Shown here: positions 17,895 to 25,053 of the stretch, piece after piece | Numbering within the stretch: position 1 is the first letter of the stretch | How the letters are laid out: the number at the start of each line of letters is the position of its first letter | Assembly (NCBI GenBank): GCA_900540425.1 | Contig: UQFU01000003.1 | Location: forward strand, 1 to 48,377 | DNA from: an uncultured Alphaproteobacteria bacterium | Lineage (GTDB): Bacteria; Pseudomonadota; Alphaproteobacteria; RF32; CAG-239 | DNA length: 48,377 nucleotides | Reading direction: 5' to 3' | The notes under the pieces: generated by a model | Databases searched by the model: none | Told to the model about the DNA's origin: nothing | What the model saw: the letters and a program-made list of their open reading frames with translations, nothing else | Translations under genes and position numbers: made by a program

Positions 17895-18446
17895 TTAAAA
17901 TTCGCGAACAAAAATATTACGGACAAACGGCCCATCGATTTGAGCGTTTTTCAGACTTTTCATAACCTGCTTCTGCCACCAGTCGAGGTTATGGCAAGTC
18001 TTGCCGTTGACGTACCCCATCAGGTGCACTTTGTCCGGATCTTGTCGGTCGGCAAAGCACAGAAACGGGAACGGCGACGGAAGTTCCGGGCTTCCGGCCT
18101 GCGAAAGATCATTAAACGCGTGGACGGTTTTAGGAGCTTCACCCGTATAATAAAAGGACGCGCGGCAGATTTTGGCAGCGGCAAAACCGGATTCATGCAA
18201 GGCATCGGCAAGGAAAATTACGGTTTTGCGGATGCCGGGAACCTGAAAACGGATATTTTGGGCCAATCGGCATAATTCCTCTGCCGAAGAAACTTCCGCT
18301 TCAACAACGGCACCCGGTGCGGGGCCGGTTTGGGCAAAAGCGCCGAACGCTTCAGAAATACTGGAAATGTTTTCCTGACTGTGCAGATAATTCTGTAACA
18401 TTTTAAGATTATCTGTCTTAAATAATACATAGACCTTTGTTTTCAT
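17895..18446 (-). CDS. Orphan soluble protein, first gene of a two-gene unit
   Basis: I do not recognise this 183-residue product. It begins MKTKVYVLFKTDNLKML and appears to be a mixed alpha/beta soluble protein with no membrane segment. The C-terminal half contains LDWWQKQVMKSL and ends FVREF. No clear Shine-Dalgarno precedes the ATG at 18446; the upstream region is AT-rich. It is followed after 18 nt by the orphan at 17352. The divergent gene is rnd, starting 150 nt away. Confidence 0.6.
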   Translation of the reverse strand: MKTKVYVLFKTDNLKMLQNYLHSQENISSISEAFGAFAQTGPAPGAVVEAEVSSAEELCRLAQNIRFQVPGIRKTVIFLADALHESGFAAAKICRASFYYTGEAPKTVHAFNDLSQAGSPELPSPFPFLCFADRQDPDKVHLMGYVNGKTCHNLDWWQKQVMKSLKNAQIDGPFVRNIFVREF

Positions 18447-18596
18447 AAGACATAATTATTAAGTTAAATATCAGTAAAGAGCTTTTTTGTAACATTCTTT
18501 TGGGTGTTTGTCCAGAAAAATTGCGCCCGGCGATTAAAAGAATCTTAAGTAATTGCGGTTAGACTGGCTCCTTGGAAAAAACAGAGTATGATATAG

Positions 18597-19766
18597 ATGA
18601 TTAAGTTGATTGAAAACAACGGCGACTTGGAAGTTTTTTGCAGGAGTTTGGCCGTTGAGCCGTTTATAACCGTTGACTTGGAGTTTTTGCGCGAAAAAAC
18701 TTATTATGCCAAGTTGTGCTTGATACAAGTCGGGTCTCAGCATGAATGCGCGATTATTGATCCTTTGGCGCCGGAGATGAATTTGCAGCCGTTTTTCGAA
18801 CTGATGGACAATCCGCAGATTGTCAAGGTGTTCCATGCCGGCCGACAGGATTTGGAAATTATTTATTTTATGCATCATCGGATTCCGGCACCGTTATTTG
18901 ATACTCAGGTTGCAGCGCAGGTTTGCGGATACGGAGAATCGGTCGGGTATGAGACTTTGGTCAACAGCCTGCTTAATCTTGAGCTGGACAAGAGTTTTCG
19001 TTTTACGAACTGGGAAGCGAGGCCGTTGGATAAGCGGCAGCTGGAGTATGCCATTTGTGACGTAACGCATTTGGTGCCGATTTATCTTAAGTTGCAGGAT
19101 ATATTGAAACAAACCGGCAGGGAAGGCTGGGTGAAAGAGGAAATTGAGCATTTGTCAGATCCGTCGGTTTATGAGACCAATCCGCTTGATGTCTGGCAGA
19201 AAATCAAGCATCGTTCCCATAATGCCAGGTTTTTAACCCTGTTGCGGGAGTTGGCGGCCTGGCGCGAGCGCCGCGCACAGCGCAATGACGTTAACCGCCG
19301 GTCGATTATTCAGGACGAATGTTTGTTGAATATTGCGGCAATGTGTCCCTCGTCGCCGGAGCAGCTGCGGCAGATACGCGGCATTCGCAAAGATGTGGCC
19401 GACGGCAAGCTGGGGCGGGAGATAATTGAAGTTTTGGAAAGCGCCAAAAAGATTCCTCCGGAGCAATACGTTCGTCCGGGCAGGGAAGAGAAGATGCCGG
19501 GACATGCGGGGGCGTTGTTGGAAATTTTGAAGCTGTTGCTGAAGATTAAGAGCGCGGAGCATGGGGTGGCACCGAAACTGATTGCCTCGGAAGAAGATTT
19601 GCTGCATTTGCTCAAACGCAAAGACAATCCGCTGCTCAAAGGGTGGCGTTATGAGATTTTCGGGCGAGATGCCGTGGGATTTTGCGAAGGGCGGCTAAGC
19701 CTGAGTTTTGACAAAGCCAGAAAGTCGATAGCCATTTTGCCTCTGAATGACAAAAACCCGGAATGA
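18597..19766 (+). CDS. rnd: Ribonuclease D
   Basis: This 3'-to-5' exoribonuclease trims tRNA precursors and other stable RNAs. The 389-residue product has the DEDD exonuclease domain: Exo I as TVDLEF (Asp27, Glu29), Exo II as KVFHAGRQDLEII, and Exo III as QLEYAICDVTHLVPIY with the Tyr/Asp pair of the DEDDy class. An HRDC nucleic-acid-binding domain follows (about residues 205-285, with LLRELAAWRERRAQRNDVNR). Length matches E. coli RNase D (about 375). It is monocistronic; a TATGAT box near 18588 may be its -10. Its stop codon lies inside the terminator hairpin. Confidence 0.95.
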   Translation: MIKLIENNGDLEVFCRSLAVEPFITVDLEFLREKTYYAKLCLIQVGSQHECAIIDPLAPEMNLQPFFELMDNPQIVKVFHAGRQDLEIIYFMHHRIPAPLFDTQVAAQVCGYGESVGYETLVNSLLNLELDKSFRFTNWEARPLDKRQLEYAICDVTHLVPIYLKLQDILKQTGREGWVKEEIEHLSDPSVYETNPLDVWQKIKHRSHNARFLTLLRELAAWRERRAQRNDVNRRSIIQDECLLNIAAMCPSSPEQLRQIRGIRKDVADGKLGREIIEVLESAKKIPPEQYVRPGREEKMPGHAGALLEILKLLLKIKSAEHGVAPKLIASEEDLLHLLKRKDNPLLKGWRYEIFGRDAVGFCEGRLSLSFDKARKSIAILPLNDKNPE

Positions 19767-19778
19767 TTCCGGGTTTTT
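19752..19778. terminator. Terminator whose loop is the rnd stop codon
   Basis: The perfect 12-bp inverted repeat AAAAACCCGGAA / TTCCGGGTTTTT is separated only by TGA, the rnd stop codon (19764-19766). A and T tails make it work for the convergent ArsR gene as well. Confidence 0.9.
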
Positions 19779-19797
19779 GAGGCTGATGCGGCAGATA

Positions 19798-20100
19798 TCA
19801 ATCAGCAGGAGAGGTTGTTTGGCGGTTAAACATGCTGTCCATCAGCCTTAAAATGCGGATGACTTTGTTATTGCGGATTGAATAAAAAATCGTTTGGGCA
19901 ACGCGGCGGGTTTTGACAATATTTTCGGCACGCAGAATTGCCAGGTGCTGTGACAGCGCCGACTGAGATAATCCGACCAGTTTTTCCAGATCGCCTACCT
20001 TGAGTTCCGTTTCGAAAAGGTGATACAGAATTTCGAGGCGCTTTTCGTTTCCCATTGCCTTCAACATTCGGGAGCCGAAAATAATTGCGGGATTTTTCAT
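19798..20100 (-). CDS. ArsR/SmtB-family repressor without the metal-site cysteines
   Basis: The 100-residue winged-helix regulator has helix-turn-helix VGDLEKLVGLSQSALSQHLAILRAENIV and wing RRVAQTIFYSI. The alpha-3 position that reads ELCVCDL in metal sensors reads ELKVGDL, and the protein has no cysteine at all. It is therefore likely a non-metal sensor of the HlyU/NolR/BigR-like branch, though without the redox cysteines of BigR. The start at 20100 has AAGGAG 8 nt upstream; a longer frame to 20181 would cross the promoter. TATCATA repeats over its promoter suggest autorepression. It is divergent from xseB-ispA, which it might also control. Confidence 0.85.
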   Translation of the reverse strand: MKNPAIIFGSRMLKAMGNEKRLEILYHLFETELKVGDLEKLVGLSQSALSQHLAILRAENIVKTRRVAQTIFYSIRNNKVIRILRLMDSMFNRQTTSPAD

Positions 20101-20117
20101 GGTTTTAACTCCTTGCA

Positions 20118-20205
20118 TATGATAATAATAAAATATCATAATTGAGCATTTGCGCCAAGTTCTAATAAAGCCAATTATCATATATACTTATGCCAATATA
20201 TTCAA
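20118..20205 (-). promoter_or_regulatory. ArsR promoter with TATCATA operator repeats
   Basis: On the minus strand, TTGAAT (20200-20205), a 17-bp spacer and TATGAT (20177-20182) form the promoter. The heptamer TATCATA occurs at 20176-20182, over the -10, and as an inverted pair TATGATA-N9-TATCATA at 20118-20140 in the leader. This is typical of an autoregulated ArsR-family operator. Confidence 0.65.
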
Positions 20206-20233
20206 AGGTTGTGGTAAAAACTAACCCTATAAC

Positions 20234-20262
20234 TTGATATTCGTGCCGGAATGGGGTAAACT
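20234..20262 (+). promoter_or_regulatory. xseB-ispA promoter
   Basis: TTGATA (20234-20239), a 17-bp spacer and TAAACT (20257-20262) lie about 28 nt before the xseB ATG. Confidence 0.65.
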
Positions 20263-20289
20263 GCCCGCAAAATAACGGAGGGATTGATA

Positions 20290-20535
20290 ATGAATGAAGA
20301 AGAACTGGGCAAGCTAAGCTTTGAGGAAGCATTGCAAAAACTGGAAATTTTGGTAAGAGAACTCGAAAGCGGAAGAATTAAGCTTGATGATGCGGTAGCC
20401 GCTTATGAGCAGGCGACGGCGCTGAAAAAGCTTTGCGAAGGAAAGTTGAAAGCCGCCCAGCTGAAAATCGAGAAGCTTGAGGTTGCCGGCAACGGGGAAT
20501 TGAAGGCGGTTCCTCTGGATCCGCAGGAGGATTGA
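20290..20535 (+). CDS. xseB: Exodeoxyribonuclease VII small subunit
   Basis: XseB is the small subunit that, in several copies, coats the XseA catalytic subunit of exonuclease VII, which degrades single-stranded DNA. The 81-residue product shows the family signature: LSFEEALQKLEILVRELESG followed by KLDDAVAAYEQATALKKLCEGKL, two helices forming a coiled coil. The ATG at 20290 has GGAGG 8 nt upstream; a TTG two codons earlier is less likely. It is followed after one base by ispA, a gene pair common in proteobacteria (usually followed by dxs, absent here). Confidence 0.95.
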   Translation: MNEEELGKLSFEEALQKLEILVRELESGRIKLDDAVAAYEQATALKKLCEGKLKAAQLKIEKLEVAGNGELKAVPLDPQED

Positions 20536-20536
20536 G

Positions 20537-21436
20537 ATGTCGGATATCCAAACGGAATTAAAACAGTTTGCCGAGGTGTTTAACAGTGAACTGAAGCATT
20601 ATTTTCCTTGTCCGGAAGGTGAAGAAAAACGTGTTGTCGAGGCGATGGAATATTCGGTTTTGAACGGCGGAAAACGTTTGCGTCCGTTTTTGGTTTTTGA
20701 AGTTGCAAAATTGTTTGAGACATCTCCGGAACAGGCAATGCGGGTGGGAGCAGCTTTGGAAATGCTGCATGTTTATTCGCTGATTCATGATGATTTACCG
20801 GCAATGGACAACGATGATCTGCGTCGCGGCATGCCGACCTGTCACAAGAGGTTTGATGAAGCGACGGCTATTTTGGCCGGTGATGCTTTGTTGACCTATG
20901 CTTTTGAGATATTAAGCCACCGCAATACGCATCCTGATGCGCGAATCCGTTGTCAGCTGGTACAGTTATTGTCGCAGGCCGCCGGAGGGTTTCGGGGAAT
21001 GGTTTCGGGGCAGATGCTGGATCTTCTGGCTGAAAAGATGCCGAATCCTGTAAATCCAGAACATCTGATTCGTCGGATTGAGGAAATGAAGACCGGACGT
21101 TTGTTGCGCTTTGCCGTTGAAGCAGGGGCGGTTTTGGGCGGAGCCGATACGGTGCAGCATAACGCTTTGATGTTGTATGCCATGAAAATCGGACAGACTT
21201 TTCAGATAAGCGACGATATTCTGGATGTGGAAGGCGATCAGGCCCTGGTGGGAAAAACATTGCATAAAGATGCCGGGCAGAACAAGCTGACCTTTGTTTC
21301 TTTGTATGGACTGGAAGCGGCAAAAGATATTGCACGCCGGTTGACGGAAGAGGCTGCCGCGGCTTTGGATATTTTCGGAGCCAAGGCGGAAACGCTGGTT
21401 TCTCTCTCCAAGTTTATAATTGAAAGAAACAGATAA
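20537..21436 (+). CDS. ispA: Farnesyl diphosphate synthase (geranyltranstransferase)
   Basis: This enzyme condenses isopentenyl diphosphate with dimethylallyl and geranyl diphosphate to give farnesyl diphosphate for undecaprenyl carriers and quinones. The 299-residue product has the first Asp-rich motif DDLPAMD (85-91, the DDx4D form of bacterial FPP synthases), RRG just after it, GGKRLRP near 44-50 for diphosphate binding, and the second motif DDILD (226-230). Length is typical (about 295-300). AGGAGG lies within the xseB end, so the two are translationally coupled. GC-poor sequence with a palindrome follows; no clear terminator is seen. Confidence 0.95.
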   Translation: MSDIQTELKQFAEVFNSELKHYFPCPEGEEKRVVEAMEYSVLNGGKRLRPFLVFEVAKLFETSPEQAMRVGAALEMLHVYSLIHDDLPAMDNDDLRRGMPTCHKRFDEATAILAGDALLTYAFEILSHRNTHPDARIRCQLVQLLSQAAGGFRGMVSGQMLDLLAEKMPNPVNPEHLIRRIEEMKTGRLLRFAVEAGAVLGGADTVQHNALMLYAMKIGQTFQISDDILDVEGDQALVGKTLHKDAGQNKLTFVSLYGLEAAKDIARRLTEEAAAALDIFGAKAETLVSLSKFIIERNR

Positions 21437-21443
21437 TTAATAG

Positions 21444-21491
21444 TTGCAATCTATTAAAAAGTGTATTACACTCACCTCATTAATATTAATG
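21444..21491 (+). promoter_or_regulatory. Distal XRE promoter with a 14-bp palindrome at its start site
   Basis: TTGCAA (21444-21449), a 17-bp spacer and TACACT (21467-21472) form a promoter. Immediately downstream is the perfect palindrome CATTAATATTAATG (21478-21491), placed where a repressor would block initiation. The leader from here to 21731 contains hairpins GCGGG/CCTGC, CCGG-TTTTT-CCGG and TTAGG-ACGA-CCTAA. Confidence 0.55.
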
Positions 21492-21682
21492 CGGGTATTC
21501 CTGCTTATATGACCGGTTTTTCCGGCCAGCCAGAGGTTTTGAAACAGCAGAGAGTTAAAGATAATAAACTTTTTTAGGACGACCTAACCCGATTTGACCG
21601 GATGTCTATCCATAATTACCGGTACTGTCGCGGTCTGCGAAATTTTGAGCTTCGGCTTTTGGTATTATATCAGCCGTATTTT

Positions 21683-21711
21683 TTGACATGTGCGGCTGTT
21701 GTGGTTAAACG
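21683..21711 (+). promoter_or_regulatory. Possible proximal XRE promoter
   Basis: TTGACA (21683-21688), a 17-bp spacer and TAAACG (21706-21711) would give a short leader ending at the ATG at 21731. The -10 is weak. Confidence 0.4.
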
Positions 21712-21730
21712 GCAAAAGCGAGAGGTGAAA

Positions 21731-22087
21731 ATGTCAAATTATCGTGCTTCTTTTCCCCGGTTCCTGAAACGTTCCAACAGCCGCGGGCGTCAACCAGACG
21801 GCGCTCCGAATCCAATTGATATCCATGTCGGAAAAAGGCTCAGAATGCGTCGGCGCATGTTGGGGCTTTCTTTGTCTGAGCTGGCCAAAAGACTGGGGAT
21901 TTCCTATCAGCAAATCCAGCATTACGAAAACGGTACCAACCGGGTTACGGCCAGTCGTCTATGGGATTTGAGCCAAGTTCTGAAAACCAGCGTTAATTTC
22001 TTTTTTGAAGAAATGGATGAAGAAACGGCATCTTCTCTGCCCAGCGGATATATTATAAACAGCCGGAACCTTGCCGATACGGAGTGA
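21731..22087 (+). CDS. XRE-family transcriptional regulator
   Basis: The 118-residue protein has a basic N-terminal extension and an XRE/Cro helix-turn-helix: IDIHVGKRLRMRRRML then LSLSELAKRLGISYQQIQHYENG and NRVTASRLWDLSQVL, ending in FFFEEM. This form, starting with 'ID-HVG' and ending with 'FFFE', is widespread in alphaproteobacteria; targets are usually unknown. The start at 21731 has AGAGGTG upstream, while the frame stays open to 21602 without a ribosome site. It is monocistronic. The 14-bp palindrome at its distal promoter suggests it may bind its own promoter. Confidence 0.85.
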   Translation: MSNYRASFPRFLKRSNSRGRQPDGAPNPIDIHVGKRLRMRRRMLGLSLSELAKRLGISYQQIQHYENGTNRVTASRLWDLSQVLKTSVNFFFEEMDEETASSLPSGYIINSRNLADTE

Positions 22088-22090
22088 GTG

Positions 22091-22255
22091 TTACCAAGCG
22101 ACGCCTTCAATGCAACGTTGGGGATTTTTTTGACAATAGTCGGCTTCCTGTCCGGTGTTCATATCATGCAGCTTTTGGCGTTTGGCGGGAAAGTTTCCGA
22201 CTTCAACACAGCTGCATATGAAACTTATCAGCAAAAGAATATATATTTTTTTCAT
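22091..22255 (-). CDS. Small lipoprotein, 54 residues
   Basis: The short frame from the ATG complementary to 22253-22255 encodes MKKIYILLLISFICSCVEV at its start: two lysines, a hydrophobic stretch and a lipobox ending I-C-S-C, so the lipidated residue is probably Cys16 (Cys14 is an alternative). The remaining 38 residues are polar with two more cysteines (DYCQKNPQRCIEG), which may form a disulphide. AAGGA lies about 10 nt upstream. It starts 17 nt after the stop of the membrane-protein gene at 22273 in the same direction, so they probably form an operon. I do not recognise a function; size recalls entericidin-like lipoproteins but the sequence does not. Confidence 0.6.
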   Translation of the reverse strand: MKKIYILLLISFICSCVEVGNFPAKRQKLHDMNTGQEADYCQKNPQRCIEGVAW

Positions 22256-22272
22256 AAAACGGGCGTCCTTTT

Positions 22273-22641
22273 TTAGAGCAGAATTTTGAGGCAGGCAAAA
22301 AGCAATATGACGGTAAAGCAGCGAGCAAGGTTTTTGAGCCAGGAACTGCGTTCATAATTGGCGGAAGACCGCCACAACCCGCCCGTGAAGTTGATGGCAT
22401 AGTAAAACAGTCCGATGATTGCAGAAGCATAACAGAGCGTCCAAAAGATAATCATCGGGTTGCTTTTGAAAAGATTAAAGTGACTGCTGAAAAAGTACAA
22501 CAAATCGGCGCTGCCGGTTTGGCGGTGCAGGAGCTTTTCAAAAAATTTGACAATGAAAGTCAGAATAAGCAGGAATAAAACGCCGTATTTCCAAAAAGTT
22601 GTACCGAGCCCTAATTCACCAGCGACCATTTTTTTAAACAT
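22273..22641 (-). CDS. Small integral membrane protein
   Basis: I do not recognise this 122-residue product. It has three hydrophobic segments: WKYGVLFLLILTFIVKFF (about residues 18-35), PMIIFWTLCYASAIIGLFYY (about 61-81) and CFTVILLFACLKILL at the C-terminus. It starts at 22641, where the conserved-looking MFKKMVAGELG begins; the ribosome site is weak. It lies between the histidine kinase gene (93 nt upstream, same strand) and the small lipoprotein gene, so a joint envelope role is possible but unproven. Confidence 0.6.
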   Translation of the reverse strand: MFKKMVAGELGLGTTFWKYGVLFLLILTFIVKFFEKLLHRQTGSADLLYFFSSHFNLFKSNPMIIFWTLCYASAIIGLFYYAINFTGGLWRSSANYERSSWLKNLARCFTVILLFACLKILL

Positions 22642-22734
22642 TAAAGGATTCCCATATTGTTCAATTTGTAAATATCTTGGCCTATAAGGGGGCATTTGGC
22701 AAGGGATTTGTTGGTTTGGTGTGCAAAAGAATCT

Positions 22735-24141
22735 TTATTGCCGGGATGGCTGAGGCCAATTTTCGGCATAAGTGCAAGGCAGGGAGAAACCGATTGTGAT
22801 GATGCCGTTCCGGCTTTGGGCAAATACTTCGCCGCCGTGCATATTGGCAACGGCGCGAACAATGGCTAGTCCCAAGCCATGGTTGTTAACAGAGTTTTTG
22901 CGTTCTTTGCTGACGCGGTAAAAACGGTTGAAGATGTTGTTCAGATCGTATTCGGGAATATCGGGACCGCTGTTTTGGACGCTTAGGACGGCTTCGCTGC
23001 CGCGGACGAATATTTCGACGTTAATGTCGGTTTGGGGCGTTCCGTGCTGGACGGCGTTGGTCAGCAGGTTGGTTACGGCTCTTTTGAGCAGGGCTGCTTC
23101 CGCTAAAACCGGCGCATCTCCGCTGATGTTCAGTTTTCGGCTTCCTTCTTCAAAAACAACTTCCAAAAATTCTGCCGTTTCACGGACAATTTGAGCCAGA
23201 GAGGCGGGTTTCAGGTTCGTGGCGATTTCTCCGTGGTCTGCACGGGAGAGGAACAGCATTTCGTTGATAATTGTGCGCAGGCGTTCAAGTTCTTCAAGAT
23301 TGGACTGCATGACTTCTTCCAGCTCCGCAGCGCTGCGCGGGCGCGAAAGAGCAACCTCGGTCTGTCCGATGAGATTGCCGAGCGGCGTTCGCAGCTCATG
23401 GGCGACGTCCGAATTGAATGTTGACAGTTTGTTGTAGGATTCTTCCAGACGTTCCAGAGCACCGTTAAAGCTCAGGACCAGACCGGCGAGTTCATCGGGG
23501 AGTTCGGTGTTAGGCAGGCGGGCGGAGAGATTTTGGGGGCTGAGTTCCCGGGCGTGTTTGGAGAGCATGTCTACCGGTGCCAGGCTGCGTTTGGCAATTT
23601 TCCAGCCGATGATGGCAATGGCAATGGTTCCCAGCAGCAAAAACGCCGCAAATGCCAGATCTAGAAGGAAGTCTTCGGTTTCGTTTAAATATGTTTCTAC
23701 GGCAATGGAAAGAATAATTTTGGGGCGGCTGCCGCCTGCCGGTATGATTTTGGAGAGAATCCGAAATTCTCTGCTGTCGATTGTTATTTTGGAAAAACCG
23801 TGGTATTTGTTGATTTCCTGCGGTTTGATGCTGAAAGGAGCCTCAAAATTATAAGTTGGGTCGGTACTGTGAATGCGGATGTAAATGTCGCTGTCTGCGG
23901 GAGTGATTTTGCGGAGGGTTCTCTCCAAGTGCAGCCATTCCGATTTGTTTTTTACTTCGGCGACATTGTGTTCAAGCAGGGCGATGCGGTTTTTCATTTC
24001 GGCTTTTTGGTAGCGGTTTATTTCGCTGATTTCAATGCAGTACAAACCGATAACGATAATGGAGAGGACGATGGCTGCGGCAGTAGCATAGGCGTAGGCC
24101 AGCCGTTTGGCGATTGAGGACTGCGAAGAAAATATCTTCAT
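22735..24141 (-). CDS. Sensor histidine kinase, heavy-metal (CusS-like) type
   Basis: The 468-residue inner-membrane kinase has two membrane segments (about residues 16-36 and 158-180) that enclose a periplasmic sensor domain of about 120 residues. A HAMP linker follows, then the dimerisation domain with FNSDVAHELRTPL (phospho-acceptor His248), and the ATPase domain with N box NLLTNAVQH, G1 region NSGPDIP, F box FNRFYR and G2 box GLGLAIV. The H-box form 'S-DVAHELRTPL' is typical of CusS/IrlS heavy-metal kinases, but the ligand is not shown. Its ATG overlaps the stop of the response regulator by 4 nt (ATGA), so both are co-translated. Confidence 0.92.
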   Translation of the reverse strand: MKIFSSQSSIAKRLAYAYATAAAIVLSIIVIGLYCIEISEINRYQKAEMKNRIALLEHNVAEVKNKSEWLHLERTLRKITPADSDIYIRIHSTDPTYNFEAPFSIKPQEINKYHGFSKITIDSREFRILSKIIPAGGSRPKIILSIAVETYLNETEDFLLDLAFAAFLLLGTIAIAIIGWKIAKRSLAPVDMLSKHARELSPQNLSARLPNTELPDELAGLVLSFNGALERLEESYNKLSTFNSDVAHELRTPLGNLIGQTEVALSRPRSAAELEEVMQSNLEELERLRTIINEMLFLSRADHGEIATNLKPASLAQIVRETAEFLEVVFEEGSRKLNISGDAPVLAEAALLKRAVTNLLTNAVQHGTPQTDINVEIFVRGSEAVLSVQNSGPDIPEYDLNNIFNRFYRVSKERKNSVNNHGLGLAIVRAVANMHGGEVFAQSRNGIITIGFSLPCTYAENWPQPSRQ

Positions 24142-24809
24142 TCGGAAAGTTCCAGCATGTATCCCATGCCGCGAATGGTATGGAGCAGTTTGGGTTCGCC
24201 TTCGAGCTCCAATTTGGAGCGAAGGCGTTTGACTGTAGCTTCAACGACATTGGTATTGGTGTCAAAACAAATATTCCAGACCAATTCGGTGATAACGGTT
24301 TTGGAAACGATTTGCGATTGGCGGCGGGCAAGAACCTCAAGAAGGGAGAATTCTTTGGCGGTCAGGTCAAGTTTGCGGTTGCCGCGGGTGGCGCGGCGTG
24401 ACAGCAGATCAATATGCAAATCGCCGATATAAATATGGGTTTCTTCTTTGTTCTTGACCCGACGTGTGATGACTTGCAGGCGGGCTAAGAGTTCGAGGAA
24501 TGAAAATGGTTTGACCAGATAGTCGTCGGCTCCGGCATTGAAGCCTTCCAGCCGGCTGGCTACGGCATCTTTGGCGGTGAGGATAATTACCGGGGTACCG
24601 TTGGCCGGACGAAGGTTCTTTAAGATACTGATGCCGTCCATCGACGGGAGCATCAGATCGAGGATAATGGCATCGTATTCTCCTGTCGAAGCCAGGTGCA
24701 GGCCGTCAAGGCCGTCCATGGCAACATCAACGCTGTAGCCTTGTTCGCTAAGCCCGCGTTTGAGATAGTCAACAGTTTTGATTTCGTCTTCAACCAGCAG
24801 TATTTTCAT
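24138..24809 (-). CDS. OmpR-family response regulator (CusR/CopR-like)
   Basis: The 223-residue regulator has a receiver domain with acidic pair ED at residues 7-8, phospho-acceptor Asp51 (IILDLMLPSMDG), the conserved Thr in ILTAKD and Lys in LVKPFS, then a winged-helix DNA-binding domain (DLTAKEFSLLEVLARR, VVEATVKRLRSKL, TIRGMGYML). It pairs with the overlapping CusS-like kinase. The start at 24809 has GGAG upstream, and a longer frame to 24848 would pass through the promoter. Targets may include the neighbouring metal operon, lipoprotein or membrane protein, but no shared operator was found. Confidence 0.93.
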   Translation of the reverse strand: MKILLVEDEIKTVDYLKRGLSEQGYSVDVAMDGLDGLHLASTGEYDAIILDLMLPSMDGISILKNLRPANGTPVIILTAKDAVASRLEGFNAGADDYLVKPFSFLELLARLQVITRRVKNKEETHIYIGDLHIDLLSRRATRGNRKLDLTAKEFSLLEVLARRQSQIVSKTVITELVWNICFDTNTNVVEATVKRLRSKLELEGEPKLLHTIRGMGYMLELSE

Positions 24810-24839
24810 GAAAGCCGTCTCCGGTATGTTTTGAGGAGA

Positions 24840-24868
24840 ATGTAACATAAATCTGTTTTCCCGGTCAA
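24840..24868 (-). promoter_or_regulatory. Promoter of the two-component operon
   Basis: On the minus strand, TTGACC (24863-24868), a 17-bp spacer and TTACAT (24840-24845) lie about 30 nt upstream of the regulator ATG. Confidence 0.6.
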
Positions 24869-25029
24869 CAATTATCAGCAGCGGATAAAAGAATGGCCGG
24901 ATTATAAGACCGGCAGATTCCGAAACGGACGGGGTATCGAATTTGCCGGCCGTATTAAACCGGCCACAACCTTTATGAACAAGGATTAATTCCTTTATAA
25001 TATACAGTGCCTAATGCTACAATGAAATG

Positions 25030-25053
25030 AAAATGACAATTATGTCATTTTTT
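25030..25053. terminator. Terminator after proC
   Basis: An 8-bp perfect stem AAATGACA / TGTCATTT with loop ATTA touches the proC stop codon and has A/T tails. The stem is short and AT-rich, so efficiency may be modest. The region 24870-25030 otherwise shows only short inverted repeats (for example AAGGA-TTAAT-TCCTT) and no gene. Confidence 0.6.
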
